This document shows positions 13,201 to 25,103 of a stretch of DNA of 64,000 nt, piece after piece. The notes under the pieces are model-generated. The model saw only the letters and a list, made by a program, of their open reading frames with translations, made no database searches and was not told the DNA's origin. The first letter of the stretch is position 1. Each line of letters starts with the position of its first letter. The position numbers and the translations under genes are program-made. Source of the DNA: Prunella strophiata (Eukaryota > Chordata > Aves > Passeriformes > Prunellidae); the NCBI GenBank assembly GCA_036583965.1, contig JAZBQD010000018.1, forward strand, positions 68,673,785-68,737,784. Direction: 5' to 3'.

Positions 13201-13998
13201 AGTAAAGCCTTCTTCTTTGGGCAGGGGAAAGGGGAAAGAAAGTAGAGATGCAGTATTTTATCATCTGTATCTTTAAAATACCTTCCAGGCCTTTGTTGTC
13301 AAGGATGGTGTGTAAATCTTGAGGATTCATATAAAAAAGATTGAAACAAAGAGAGGGAACAGGCAAGGAAGCAAAACATCTCCTCACTGGACAGAAAGCA
13401 CAGGCAACTCTGCCCTTAAACTCTGACAACCCCCAGATTCCTGAAAGACAACCCCATGTTCCTCCTTAGGTGGGTTAAAAGATGCACAGAGGGAATACTG
13501 CTCCATTCCTGGCCTGGATTGGTGCTTCAAAGGGGGATTCTGGTTGCAATAATGAAGGAAAAAACATTGGGCTATTTTTTGGATGCTGCACTAAAGGTAT
13601 TGAGGAGACATGGTTTGCTTTCTCCAGGTCTGGCAATTTAAATTTGAGTTGCACCAAAAGCTCAAGCAGGTTTGAACCTTTTCTGGGCCAGGAAATAATT
13701 ACTGCAGGTAAAATACCAGGATCCACATTGGACAGGGAACCTGCTGGGGCCACGCTGGTGTGTTGGAAGATTCCCCTGAAGAACAAAGTACAAGGATCAA
13801 TTTTTCACTCAGGGGAAGAGGTTGTACCAGTCAGGTTCAGCTGAACTCCTGCCTGTGATGCTGGAGAGCAATTGAAGGAGAAAAGTTCCCCAGATTTTTT
13901 CTCTTCTCAGCCTTGTTCTCAATACTTCCACATCAGGCCATCCACCTGGGATAAGGGAGGGAGAAGCACAGTGGGACTGCAGACCCTGTGTGTGCCTT
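7259..13998. other. Long non-coding stretch, CR1-poor
   Basis: A 6.7-kb interval with little recognisable repeat. AT-rich blocks with TAATTA/TTAATT motifs at about 7900-8110, 9720-9820 and 10080-10620 look like candidate conserved elements. A small GC-rich, CpG-containing patch lies at 10675-10890. A three-fold 9-bp repeat (aaactggtc) lies near 12578-12602, and A runs at 10983-11001 and 13101-13122. No convincing exon chain was found. Confidence 0.45.
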
Positions 13999-14180
13999 TC
14001 AGAATCAGAATCATTTATTCCATCATTCCACTCAGATCATCCAGTCCAACCATTCCCCCAGCACTGCCAAGGCCACCACTGACATGTCCCCAAGTGTCAC
14101 ATCCATGTGGCTTTAAATCCCTCCAGAGATGGGGACTCTAACACTGCCCTGGGCAGCTGTGCCAGGGCTGGGAATAACCC
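13999..14180 (-). mobile_element. CR1 fragment
   Basis: 'gatcatccagtccaaccatt', 'gccaaggccaccactgacat' and 'cctgggcagctgtgccaggg' in CR1 complement order. Confidence 0.85.
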
Positions 14181-14459
14181 CAGACAAAAAATCCTCTGCT
14201 CCCCACAAGGCTGAGCAGACAATCCAGAGCCCAGCCCTAAAAGTCAGAGCCTGGAAAACTTCTGGAAGTGGCTGCTGTCCTCCAACCTGCCCCCATCAGC
14301 TGAGTACCTGTGCATGAGCCTTCCTTTCCAAGGAGAAATGGAATGCTGCTCCTCCACTGGCCAGAGCTCCTGGGTGCTTCCCAGCTCTTCACTGTCCAGG
14401 GGCAGCTCTGGAAGGGAAATTGTACCTGCAGACACAGCAGGCTCCCAAAAACTGTAATT

Positions 14460-14685
14460 TCTCTTGGTTTTTGTGGAAGAATTTTGTCTGGGAGAAGAAA
14501 AATGACTGGCACAGGGTGCCCAGAGCAGCTGTGGCTGCCCCTGGATCTCTGGAAGTGCCCAAAGCCAGGCTGGACAGGGCTTGGAGCACCCTGGGACAGT
14601 GGAAGGTGTCCCTGCATGGCAGGGGTGGGAACTGAGTGGTGTTTGAGGTCTCTTCCAACCCAACTCCACAACTCTCAGTTCCCAC
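14460..14685 (+). mobile_element. CR1 fragment
   Basis: 'gtggctgcccctggatctct', 'ggacagggcttggagcaccc', ending 'ggtctcttccaacccaactc'. Confidence 0.87.
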
Positions 14686-17398
14686 TTCCATCTCCTTTTC
14701 CATGTCCTTTTCCTTCCCAATCCTTCCTTTCCCATTGACTTTTGTCAGCTGTGCTGCCCAACCCTCCTGAGTCTCTCCCTGTATCTGTGTTTACACACAC
14801 GATTTGAGCTAAAACTGTCCCATCTTTGCCCAAATTTCAGCAGGCAGGTCATGACCACACGCCTCCAGGGAGCAATCCCACTTCCAGCTCAGTGATTAAT
14901 TCCTCCTTATCCATCAAATGAGGTCCAGATTAGAGTTACCTTGAATTGTGGTCCAAACAACTTATGTCAGAATATAATTACCTGGAGGTGCTGAGAACTT
15001 TAATGACACTCCCACAGGGGGATTTTTCACTTGAAGTATCTGAAGTCAGTCTACTCATATTTCCTCTCTGCACACTCTGGGAGAGCATGTAACCTATTTT
15101 AAATGTCATCCTTATTTAGATTTACACACCTCAAAGCCCCAGAGCTCGAGGAGCCTCCGCAATAAACACGAGCACCAAACTCTCCAAAAATAACAGCCCT
15201 GGGCTGAGCTTCACTTGGTGGAACAACAATGAGAACAAACCCACACATCCCTGCTCCTCTCGCTCCCTCTGCCCAGCAGGATTAAATCAGGGAGAAGGAG
15301 ATTACAGCACATACCTGCAGCTATAAAACACACCTTGTTCTGAGCAAACTCGGTTCAAAAAGTCAGGAGGAGGCCTCCAGGCAGGCACTGAGCTGTGCAT
15401 GGCCAAAAACTGAGCAGGAATCACTCACCAGTTACTGCCATGGGTGAAACAGACTCAGCTGGGGGAATTAATTTAATTTATTCCAGCAGCTTCCCAGAAG
15501 CCAGCCCTGTAGCCCCTGGCTAGCAAAACCTGGCCATACAAACCCAGTGCAAGGAGGTTTCACACCACTCTGTGGTCCATCTTGGATGAGAGGCTCCCCA
15601 GTGCTGCTCCCACAGCTTGGGGGTGATGGAATCACAGAATCCTTAAGGTTGGAAAAGACCTCCAAGGTCATCCAACCCAATCATCAGGTGTGGGATACAA
15701 CAGCAGCAATATCTGCATGGGGGTAGGACACACAGCTTTAAAATACCAGACTAAATAAAAGCCTGCACATCATCAAAAAAGTTCCAAAATTAGTATGAGA
15801 GCAGCACAAAAACTTTGGTCAATCAGGTCAGAGAACACGCCGGGAAAAACAGGCCTAACATTGCCCAAAGGACTTCAAAATACAGAAAGATTAAAAATGA
15901 ATTTAAAACAAAAAATCATTCACTTCAAGTTAAAATTCAAATAGGCTTCAAACTTCCCCTTGTTGGCCTGACAACTGGGATTTCGTGTGAAAATGCAAGG
16001 GAAAAAACTGGGTATAGACAAGAAAAACCCGTGTAAGAAGTTTATTTCTGAAAGCAGATCTAAGCTCTTTTGTGCAGTCACCAGAGAATGATCTTGTTCA
16101 GAGAGCTCCCGGGGGATCTGGCTTGGGAAGACAAGTGGGAGGGAGGAAGGGTTAAAAATATTTTTTTCAGAGGAAGCTTGGCTGCAGGGATGTGTCTCCA
16201 GAGGGCCTGGAGCACAGGAGGGGCTGGAGATAAACAGAAATCTGGAGGTTCCATCCTCCTCACCAGGCTGGAGACACAACTTTGGGAACAGGGGGAAAGA
16301 GGAGTCTGGGAATTCCCTGAGGAGGAGGAGGAGAATGAGGACACAGCACAAGTCACAGCTCTGGCTGTGGAAGCCCCACTTCCAGCAGGAAAAGGGAATA
16401 AATTATGAGCAGGAATTTCTGCATGGGGCAGGAGAGACCTTCCAGAGCCAAAGGAAAGCCACAAAGGGGCATTTCTATAACAGAACCCAAGTATTGTCCT
16501 GGGCAGGCTGAAGATTGGGCAAAAATACCTCCCAAATCCAGCATGATTAAGGATTTAAACCACAACCCCCTTTTTACAAAGCCATCTGACCATGGACACC
16601 TCGTTAGCATTTTCACTCAGAGGCTTGTTTCATCTCCAGGAGCTACAAAAACAAATCTCCACGGGACATAAGCTGAGCAAGAACAAAGGGGAGAAGGAAC
16701 AACTTTCTCCTTGTATCAAAGAGTGGAATTGCTCAGGAGGGACTTGCCAAGAGCACTGGAGTGATGAGGACCCTGTGACACCACAATGACAACACTTTTC
16801 TTGCCTCACCAAAGCCTTCCTTGCCTCCTTGCTGTGCTGCTTCCCTCTCCGTGGGTACACGGAGTGCTCGGTGCACCCGTGAGGAAAGGACTGCTCCTCT
16901 CAGCCTTTCTGCTCCCCACAAATGAAATGTGGTCACCAAGGTTACTGGGGCTCTGCTCCTGTGAGTTTTGTTGCCAGAGGAAGCAAAATCCTGATTTTTT
17001 TTTAAGTTTCTCTAAAGCCTTCTGATTATTACATTCTTGCGCAGAACTTTTTCACACACTTTTGTCAATAACTTATTGTTTTGTCTTCCTCTGTGAGGGA
17101 AGAGCAACTTGATGGACTGTTGAGTTGTCCATTGGCATTGAGGAGGTGGCACTGTCACCCTCCAATGACACTGGGATTTCAGAAAACTATAAATGGAGTC
17201 AGAATTCAATAAACTTCCTCTTTTTGCTCTCTCACACCTTGCAAAGAGCTGCTGTCCTCGTTGTGTTGTTTGTGCTCTACAGCAACAAAATTCCCTCTCC
17301 TTCTTTTTGGTGGTGCACTGATGGGATGGAACAGGGCTCTGCTGTACCAAACTGAGCAAGGAAAAACAGATCCCACACCCCAAACAGGGCAGTCAATA
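14686..17398. other. No gene recognised
   Basis: Holds only the short CR1 at 15627-15695. Mixed unique sequence with no exon chain visible. Confidence 0.45.
15627..15695 (-). mobile_element. Short CR1 3' end
   Basis: 'atcacagaatccttaaggtt' followed by 'ggaaaagacctccaaggtca'. Confidence 0.75.
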
Positions 17399-17830
17399 AA
17401 TCACAGAACCAAGGAATGGGTTGGGTTGGGTTGGGTTGGGTTGGGTTGGGTTGGGTTGGGTTGGGTTGGGTTGGGTTGGGTTGGAAGGGGTTTGAAGACC
17501 ATCTTCTAACTCCCTGCCATGGGCAGGGACCTTCCACCATCCCAGGGTGCTCCAAGCCCCATCCAGCCTGGCCTTGGACACTTCCAGGGATCCAGGGACA
17601 GCCACAGCTTCTCTGGGCACCCTGTGCCAGGGCTCAGCACCCTCACAGGGAACAATTCCTTCCAAAATCCCACCCAACCCTGTCCTCCCTCAGCTTAAGG
17701 CCATTCCCCTTGTCCTGTCATTCCATCCTTTGCCCAAAGTCCCTCTCCAGTGTTCCTGCAATCCCCCTGGAAGGTCTCCCCAAATCCTGCTCTCCACAAC
17801 CAGAGCTTCACCTCTCCTCACCCTTCCAGC
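17399..17830 (-). mobile_element. CR1 fragment with expanded GGGTT tail
   Basis: Starts 'aatcacagaaccaaggaatg', then the (GGGTT)n run, then 'ggaaggggtttgaagaccat', 'tggccttggacacttccagg' and 'ccctctccagtgttcctgca'. The pentanucleotide expansion arose in the CR1 'gggttgg' motif. Confidence 0.85.
17417..17484 (+). repeat. (GGGTT)n microsatellite, about 13 units
   Basis: An uninterrupted run of ttggg units, twelve of them at 17421-17480, plus partial units at each end. The plus strand carries more than twelve G3 runs separated by TT. It resembles but differs from the telomere motif TTAGGG. Confidence 0.97.
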
Positions 17831-19837
17831 ATCCCTGCATCCCCACCCTGGCACTCACCAAATTCACCTTTCCATTTCCCTTACTGCCTCCTGAAGGGGA
17901 AGTTCTTCTCCAATTCTTTTGCACCACAGCCAGAATTGCTGGGGTGGACTGCAGGTCACTCCCAAGAGAGCCCCAAGGGACCCCAAGGGTATCTCAATCC
18001 AGCCCTGGTGGGAAATATTGAGGTATTTGATGTAGGTTTTTTATCTCAGGGCAGTTCCTGCTGCAAGGAATGGGTGGGAACTGACCCAGCCCTCACATGC
18101 AGTGATGGTTTGGTGGCATTCCTGATTATCCAGCTGGAGGAGAGGATGTTGTACTCCTGTTTCTGGGAGTGACCACGAGCCAGGTGAGGATCAAGGGAAC
18201 CAGTGATCAACAAAATTCCTCATTTTACACTTTCTAGCCTCAGGCTCCAAGGATGTGTCTGGTTTCCCTCCAAGGATGCCTGGTTTCCCCTTTCCAAGAC
18301 CTGAGAGAAGACTTGAGGGAACATCCAGCTGCTATACCCAGAATTTTGATCACCTGTGCTTTAGAAACACAACACAATTGATTTTATTTTAATTGTTTTT
18401 TACCTGTTTCAGGGGTTTTGTCTCCTGGAATTCTCCTTTCCTGGTTCCCCTGGTTTCCCCCTTTCCAAGACCTGAGAGAAGACTTGAGGGAATCATTCAG
18501 CTGCTGTACCCAGAATTTTGATCACCTGTGCTTTATAAACACAGCAGAATTTATTTTAATTTTTTTTTTTTTACCTGTTTTAGGAGTTTTGTCTCCAGAA
18601 ATTCTCCTTTCATTGGAGAATTTGGTCACCTGTGGTCGAGGAGGCATCACAAGATGGGACAGCCAGGCTGGGGATCTGTTTCCAGGTCATGTTAATAACA
18701 TTTAAATTCAGGTTTTACTTCAGTAACTTTACCAGAAATGTGCTGAATCCATTCTTTTTTTTTTTTTTTTTTTTTCCCTAAGCCTTCCTCTGAGACATTC
18801 TGAGCTGAACATTTCAGGTATCTCAAAAAGGGAACAAAACACAGCTCAGATCCCAAAATAACCATCAGCAGAGGCAACACAGGAGCAGGGAAACAGCTCT
18901 GCTCTTGGTTTTCTTTCTCCTACCCTCTTTTTATCTTCACTTGGGAGGAAAAAACAGAGGAATTTCTGCTCCTTGCTCTGCTGATTTGGGGCAGGGGCTC
19001 CATGCAGGGGCCTGCAGCCCCACAGGAGCTTCACACTGGGGTTTTTAAGCACTTTGACCTGGATTTATCCAGCTGGATCAAGGCTGTCCCCTTCCTTTAT
19101 ATCATCTGTAGGGTCAACTAAAAAGCAGGAGCAGGTGGGAGGATTTTGTTGTTCAGAGTCTTCTTTAGCTGAACTTTTCCTCCCAAGCCTGAGAGGGGAT
19201 TCACTCTGAATCTTTTTTCCATTATTTTGCTTTTTTTCCCCACTTTTCTCCCACGAGAGGCAGCTCCACAAGAGCACTGAGGCCAAGAATGGATTTTTAA
19301 CACAACAGAAAAGTTCAAAGCCCCCTCTGTGGATCAAGTGACCCCTTCAAGGAAAGCAGGGTGAGGCTCCAAGGAAGGAGGAATCCAGAGGGTTCACTCC
19401 ATGCAAACCAGGAGTGATGCAGCAGCAAAAAGCTGCTGGTGAAGCAAAGACATAAACAACTCAGCACCAGGGCTGGGCTTTGAACCATTTCCCCCAAACC
19501 CCAGCAGCTTTTCTTTCTGCACAGGGTTCACCAGCTCCCTTTTCTTCCACTGGAAATGAGAGGAAATCTGGCTTCACATGATACGTAAATAACTGAAAGC
19601 CTCTGACTTAGAGACAAAAGGAAAGGGGAAAAAATAGAAAAGAAAAGGAAAAAAAAAAAAAGCAATTCAATTAAGTCAGAATAATTTATCTGGTGTGATG
19701 CCCTGCTTGAGACAGGTTTTCCCTAAATTTTAGTCTTGTGCAGGTGTCAGTGAACACATCAAGGGATGACTTGATAGCCTTGAGGAGGTTTCCAAGCCAT
19801 TAAGGAAAAGCTAAGAGCATCCTTCACCTTTTTCTTT
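17831..19837. other. No gene recognised; tandem duplication inside
   Basis: Contains the 171-bp duplication at 18281-18620, a T21-type run near 18755-18776 and an A-rich run near 19620-19662. Nothing coding is seen. Confidence 0.45.
18281..18620. repeat. Tandem duplication, two copies of about 171 bp
   Basis: 'tggtttccccctttccaaga' starts copies at 18281 and 18451. Both continue with 'cctgagagaagacttgaggg', 'acccagaattttgatcacct', a T-rich run and 'gttttgtctcc'. The copies differ by substitutions and small indels. Confidence 0.93.
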
Positions 19838-20003
19838 AGAATTCCAGAGTGGGTTGGGCTGGGAGGGACATTAAGGATCATCTCATCCCACCCCATCCAT
19901 GGGCAGGGACCTTCCACTGTCCCAGTTTGCTCCAAGCTCTGTCCATCCTGGCCTTGGACACTTCCAGAGACCCAGGGGCAGCCACAGCTGCTCTGTGCCC
20001 ACA
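19838..20003 (-). mobile_element. CR1 fragment
   Basis: 'gggttgggctgggagggaca', 'ccatgggcagggaccttcca' and 'tggccttggacacttccaga'. Confidence 0.86.
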
Positions 20004-20717
20004 TTTTGGGGGGCAACAGGAAGAAAAACAGGTCTGGATGAGGATTGCACAGACAACTGCACATCCAGAGCAGAAAAACAGGGATTTGAAATTATCACAA
20101 AACCTCTCCAATGTCCAGGTCACAAAGAAAATGTTGATTTGCTCCTCTCTGCCCTGTTAGTAGGATGGGAATGTGGATTGCTGGGCTGGGCAGCAATGGG
20201 AAACCTGCTGGGAGAAAACCACGAGTCCCAAACCAGTGTCTTCATGGCTGAGCCTTTGAAGGCTCTCTGCAACAGGGCAGGAATTGTGCTGGAAACGTTG
20301 GCTGCACTCCCAAAGGCACAAAAGGGATGAGAACACCTCCATGGAGAGCAAGAGACACTCAGCCACGGCAGGCTGGCTGCAGACAGGCAGAAATGTTCAC
20401 TTCCAACAAAAGGTTGAGCCAGGACAGGGGGAAAACTCCTCCCTGGCCCTCTCCAGTCTTCCCCCGCCAGGGGCTGTGCCAGAGGAATCCTCGGGGCTCT
20501 TTGTGCACACATTAGCTTGGATTGAAAAGGATTGCTGTTCCTCCCCTCCCCTGCTGCCAAGACTGAGCAGATGGGTGAGCTCAGCACTGTCTGGGAGCCA
20601 GAGGCAGCAGGAGCTTCCCAGGAACTGAATTCTGCATCCCAGAGGGAGCAGCAGGGTGCAGGATGGAGTTTAGGGGGTCCTGGATGAGGCTGAGCTGCCC
20701 CTCCTCATGTCCCTCAG

Positions 20718-21338
20718 TGTCGGGGTCTCTCTGTACCTCGAGATGACCCCAATCAGTTTGAGAGTCTCTGTGTCCCAGCCCGAGAAACCGAAGAAGGAGT
20801 CAGGAGTTTCTTGTGCAGTTTTCAAGGTTGTTTATTATTTCTTATCTAACAGATTTTTCCCCTGACCAGCCCAGCTCTGTTCAGCACGTCAGTCCCAGGC
20901 ACACTGCCCACCTCTGGGGGGTGTTGTCTTTTTATACTAAAAACTACCTGTACATTATTTACAGTTACTTTCCAATACCTATCACCCATGTTACACAGTC
21001 CAACTCTACTCTAAACCAATCCAAAAGTGCCACCATCACCCAGAAGATGGAGGACCTGAAGAAGGAGAAAGAAGGACAGAACACGCCCAAATTCCTCCAT
21101 CTTGGCCCCCGAACCCTTATCTAAAAAACCCTAAAATTCTATATTTTCACCCTGTGAGAAACTTATTATTATTCTACTCAATTTGTGTGGCTTGTAATTC
21201 TTCATATAAAGTTGGTAATCTTTTCCATGGCTCAGGATCAAAGGCACAGGGGTCTTGGGCTCTGTGCCAAGGTCTCTGAGCCCCTGCCAGGGGCTGGAGC
21301 CACCCAGGGCAGCCAGAGGGATGTGCTGGGTTCTGACA
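20718..21338 (-). mobile_element. Solo LTR, family A copy 2, 621 bp
   Basis: TG...CA termini with a perfect 6-bp target duplication cctcag (20712-20717 and 21339-21344). It is nearly collinear with copy 1. Minus orientation is shown by TATAAAAAG followed by AATAAAC. No internal retroviral sequence is present. Confidence 0.9.
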
Positions 21339-21344
21339 CCTCAG

Positions 21345-21470
21345 CAGCAGGAAGAGGCTCCTAGAACTGGTGTTAGGAAAAAGCTCTTTGCTATAAGACC
21401 CTGGATCCCTGGAAGTGTCCAAGGCCAGGCTGGACAGGGCTTGGAGCCACCTGGTCTGACCTGACCATAG
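21345..21470 (+). mobile_element. CR1 fragment flanking LTR copy 2
   Basis: 'ggatccctggaagtgtccaa' then 'ggccaggctggacagggctt'. It lies directly beside the LTR target duplication. Confidence 0.78.
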
Positions 21471-21535
21471 GGATTTTTCTCTCCCTGTCTCAACCAGGCT
21501 CAAACTGCAAGTTTCCTTCCTTAAATTGTAGTGAT

Positions 21536-21690
21536 GGAATCATGGAATGGTTTGGGTGGGAAGAGACCTTAAAGATCATCCAGCTGTACCCCCTTTCCAT
21601 GGGCAGGGACTCCTTCCACTAGCCCAGGTTGCTCCAAGCCCTGTCCAGCCTGGCCTTGGACACTTGCAGGGATCCTGGGGCTTCCATAAC
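21536..21690 (-). mobile_element. CR1 fragment
   Basis: 'atcatggaatggtttgggtg', 'gaccttaaagatcatccagc' and 'gttgctccaagccctgtcca'. Confidence 0.88.
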
Positions 21691-22296
21691 CACCCTGCAT
21701 CCCTTCTTCTCTCCCTCAACACTGATTTAACCCTTTCAATGACTTACCTTGGCAGGAGGGGCTGAAAGGCACAAGGCCCAAAGCAATGACCCTCTCTCCC
21801 CTGTGGATGATTCACACACAGAGGAAGGAGAACATCCCAACTCCTCCTGTGCCCACTCCATCCTCCCACACCCCCTCAGGATCCCATCCCATGCCTGCTG
21901 CTGGTTTCTCCTTTTTCCCTGACCTCTCCCATCGTGTTCTCAGGAAAGTTTATTGTTAGAACTTGCACCCACCTCACCTAAGCAAACAAACAGCGGCCAG
22001 CGGAAGGGACACCCTTCCCAAAGCCAGCCAAGCCCAAAACTTTTGTGTTTCATTTTCACTGCTGCTTTGCAGCAGTGATTTTAATCTGCAGCACACACCA
22101 AGCGAGCCCAGGCCTTGCCTTTGAGAAGAGAAATCTGTTTATCAGCCCTGCTCTGCCATGACCACATCCCACTGCCAGGGATAGGGCAGGGGACAGCAGG
22201 ACCTTTTAGATTTTAGGGAGGAAGTTGCATAATTCAAGGAGATTTTTTACTCCATCTTCAGAAGAAAGAAAGTTGCAGGGAATGCAGGGAATCATT

Positions 22297-23185
22297 GGAA
22301 TGGGTTGGGTTGGAAGGGACATTAAAGATTGTCCCATTCCACCCCTGACATGGGCAGGGACACCTTCCACTGTCCCAGGGTGTTGGAACCCAGGACATTC
22401 CTCTGGCTGTCCTGGATGATCAGAGACCCTGCCAAGGGGCTCTGAGACCTTAGCAGAGTCAAAAACACCTCTGCCTCTGATTTTAGCCCATAAAAACAAT
22501 TACCAACTTTGTGTGAGGATTTACAAGCCACGAGAGTTTGAGTAGAGTGATAGTTAATTTGTCACAGGGTGAAAAGGTAGAATCTTGGAATTTTAGAATG
22601 GGGTTCAAGAGGCAAGATGGAGGAATCTGGGTGTGTCCTGTCCTTCTTCTTTTGTCCTCAATCTTCTGCTGTGATGGTGACACTTTGTGATTGGTTTAGA
22701 GCAGAGACAGACTGTCTAACACAGGTGATAGGTACTGGGAAATTATTGTAAATAAAGTATGTGTAGCTCTTAGTATAAAAAGTTCACACCACCCTAAAGG
22801 CTGGGATTGTGCCTCAGCCCAACCTGCTGGACAGAGCTCAGCAGGTCAGAGAAGGAATGTGATAGATAAGGAAAAATAAACAACCTTGAAAAGCAGAACC
22901 AATGAATCTCAACTTCTTCAGTCACAGGGCTGGGAGAAAAAGACTTTCTAATATCTCAGGTGCCATCAAAATCATCAAAACCCAAGACCAGGCTGCTCCA
23001 AGCCCTGTCCAGCCAGGCCTTGGGCACTTCCAGGGATCCAGGGGCAGCCACAGCTGCTCTGGGCACCCTGTGCCAGGGCTCCTCACCCTCACAGGGAACA
23101 ATTCCTGCCCCATCTCCCATCCATCCCTGCCCTCTGGCAGTGGGAGCCATTCCCTGTGTCCTGTAATGCCCATGGTCCATCCAGG
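22297..23185 (-). mobile_element. CR1 fragment split by solo LTR
   Basis: The 3' part is at 22297-22380 ('gggttgggttggaagggaca'...'ccactgtcccaggg') and the 5' part at 22988-23185 ('ccaggctgctccaagccctg'...'gggagccattccctgtgtcc'). The two halves are contiguous once the LTR at 22381-22987 is removed. Confidence 0.88.
22381..22987 (+). mobile_element. Solo LTR, family A copy 3, nested in CR1, 607 bp
   Basis: Begins TGTTGGAA and carries TATAAAAAG and AATAAAC in plus orientation. It is more diverged than copies 1 and 2. The likely target duplication is ccaggg/ccaggc (22375-22380 and 22988-22993). It splits a minus-strand CR1 whose halves are 22297-22380 and 22988-23185. Confidence 0.83.
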
Positions 23186-23624
23186 ATGGAACACAGTGAA
23201 TGGGGCAGCTCAGCTCTGACAGCTCAAGGTATTTAGGAATCACCACAATTTGCAATTCTGTCTTTGTGCTCTCCTTTGTGCCAGCAAAGGGAGAAGGGAT
23301 GTGTCTGCTGGTACAGGAGGAACTTCAGCACTTACCTCAAGAGGTTCCACAGGGAAATACAACAAAATTCCCTATTGTTGCATCTTTCAGGAGTCTTCAG
23401 CATCCAGCCTGCCTCTGGGACCTTTCCCTGAGGGCTGGTGACATCCATCCTGACCTGGAGCAGAGAACTTCCTCCTCATTTCCCTGGGATGGGCAAGGGC
23501 TGCAAAGAACCCCAGAGCATGGGGAGGACACCACAGCCAGGAGGGGGTGGGAAGGCTTCCTGATCCTGGAGAAGAGAAGGGCTCTGGGGACACCTTCAAA
23601 CACCTTCCAGGGCTTAAAGGGGCT

Positions 23625-23912
23625 CCAGGAGAGCTGGAGAGGGACTGGGGACAAGGGATGGAGGGACAGGACACAGGGAATGGCTCCCACTGCCAGAGGG
23701 CAGGGCTGGATGGGAAATTAGGGAAGGAATTGCTTCCTCTGAGGGTGGTGAACCCTGGCACAGGGTGCCCAGATTAGCTGTGGCTGCCCCTGGATCCCTG
23801 GAAGTGCCCAAGGCCAGGCTGGATCCACCTGAGAGAGTGGAAGGTGTCCCTGCCCAGGACAGGGGGTTGAAACTGGATGAATTGGAATTGGATCTTTAAG
23901 GTCCCAACTTCT
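23625..23912 (+). mobile_element. CR1 fragment
   Basis: 'agctggagagggactgggga', 'acacagggaatggctcccac', 'ggatccctggaagtgcccaa', ending 'ggatctttaaggtcccaact'. Confidence 0.87.
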
Positions 23913-24960
23913 GGTTTGATGCACTCAAGCACCTTGGATATTCCAGATCTCTATCCCAAAAATCCTGTGGCCCATCCCTACAGCCCCTGCAGCTTCTCCT
24001 CCTTTTCCAGCTCCTCTGTCATCCTTTCTCCAGAGCTTCCCAAGGCAAGGAGAGGCCCAAGGAAAGGCTGTGGCCAAGGCTGACAAGATAAAGAGTTAAA
24101 GCAGGCAAAGCCAAAGCTTTGGAAGAAAAAGGGCTCTGCAATAAATCAGATATTAGAAGGCAGGAAGGTGCTGTATAGAGGAATCAAAGTCCGGAACAGG
24201 ATGTATATAAAGCAAATATTGAACTAACTTTGATAACACAGAAAAATGGAAGATTTTTGGTGGGGTTGAGCGAGGGCTCAATTTGAACCATTAGAAATTT
24301 CCTGTCTCACTCGTGTGGGGCTGTTTTGCAGTGATCTATACAATGCATTGTGTGCCTGCTGAATTCCTAGCTATGAATGGGTCACCCACATTTTAATTTC
24401 CATGCTTTTTTTTTTTGTTGTTTTTCTGTCTGTCCTGGAGCAATAAAGCCATTGAAATCCTCCAGGCCTTGCCCGTTGGGTGTTTTCTTTCCTACCAAGA
24501 CATCAAACTGCCCTGAAGGTTTATTTTAAGCCCATTCAATAGGAGGGATCACACAAGCACCTTGTGGAACGTGGACAATGGGAGGGGAACCCAGGGCTAT
24601 TCAATTAACAAGTGCTCCCATTTCCATGCAATTCCTGTTGGGAATTCATTACTTTAATCAGGCTGGTAATTTATGAAGCTAAAGAGGCACCATTTGCTGG
24701 CAGACACGTAGGCAGAAGAAATTCCAGATGAGTTCACATGGAAGGAAGAGGAGCTCATGAAAAGCCAAGGGGAGCTGGAAACCTCTCCAGATACAGCCAG
24801 ACTGACCAAAATGAGATCATTCAAAGCAAGAAACAGGACTAAAAACCCTGATTTGGGGTATGCTCAGGAAAATCAACCTCATCTCTCTTAGGAAATGAAA
24901 CTCAGATAGTTCCCCATCATCTACATCCTCTTAAAGCATTTTTAACTTCCTATTTTTTCA
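23913..24960. other. No gene recognised
   Basis: Unique AT-rich sequence. The portion 24300-24720 (T run at 24408-24425, 'tcaattaacaag', 'cattactttaatcaggctgg') resembles a conserved non-coding block by composition only. Confidence 0.4.
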
Positions 24961-25103
24961 TGGGAAGGGTGCCCAGCCCTGGCACAGCTGCCCATCCCTT
25001 GAAGGATTTAAAAGCCATGTGGATGTGGCACTTGGGGGCATGGTCACTGATGGCCTTGGCAGTGCTGGGGGAATGGTTGGACTTGGTAATCTCGGAGGGC
25101 TTC
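24961..25103 (+). mobile_element. CR1 fragment (sense half of an inverted pair)
   Basis: 'gggtgcccagccctggcaca', 'gaaggatttaaaagccatgt', 'atggttggacttggtaatct'. It is followed at once by a CR1 piece in the other orientation. Confidence 0.8.

Noticed and set aside
17261..18021. Open frame with repeated GLGWV
   Set aside because: It is the translation of (GGGTT)n followed by CR1 sequence.
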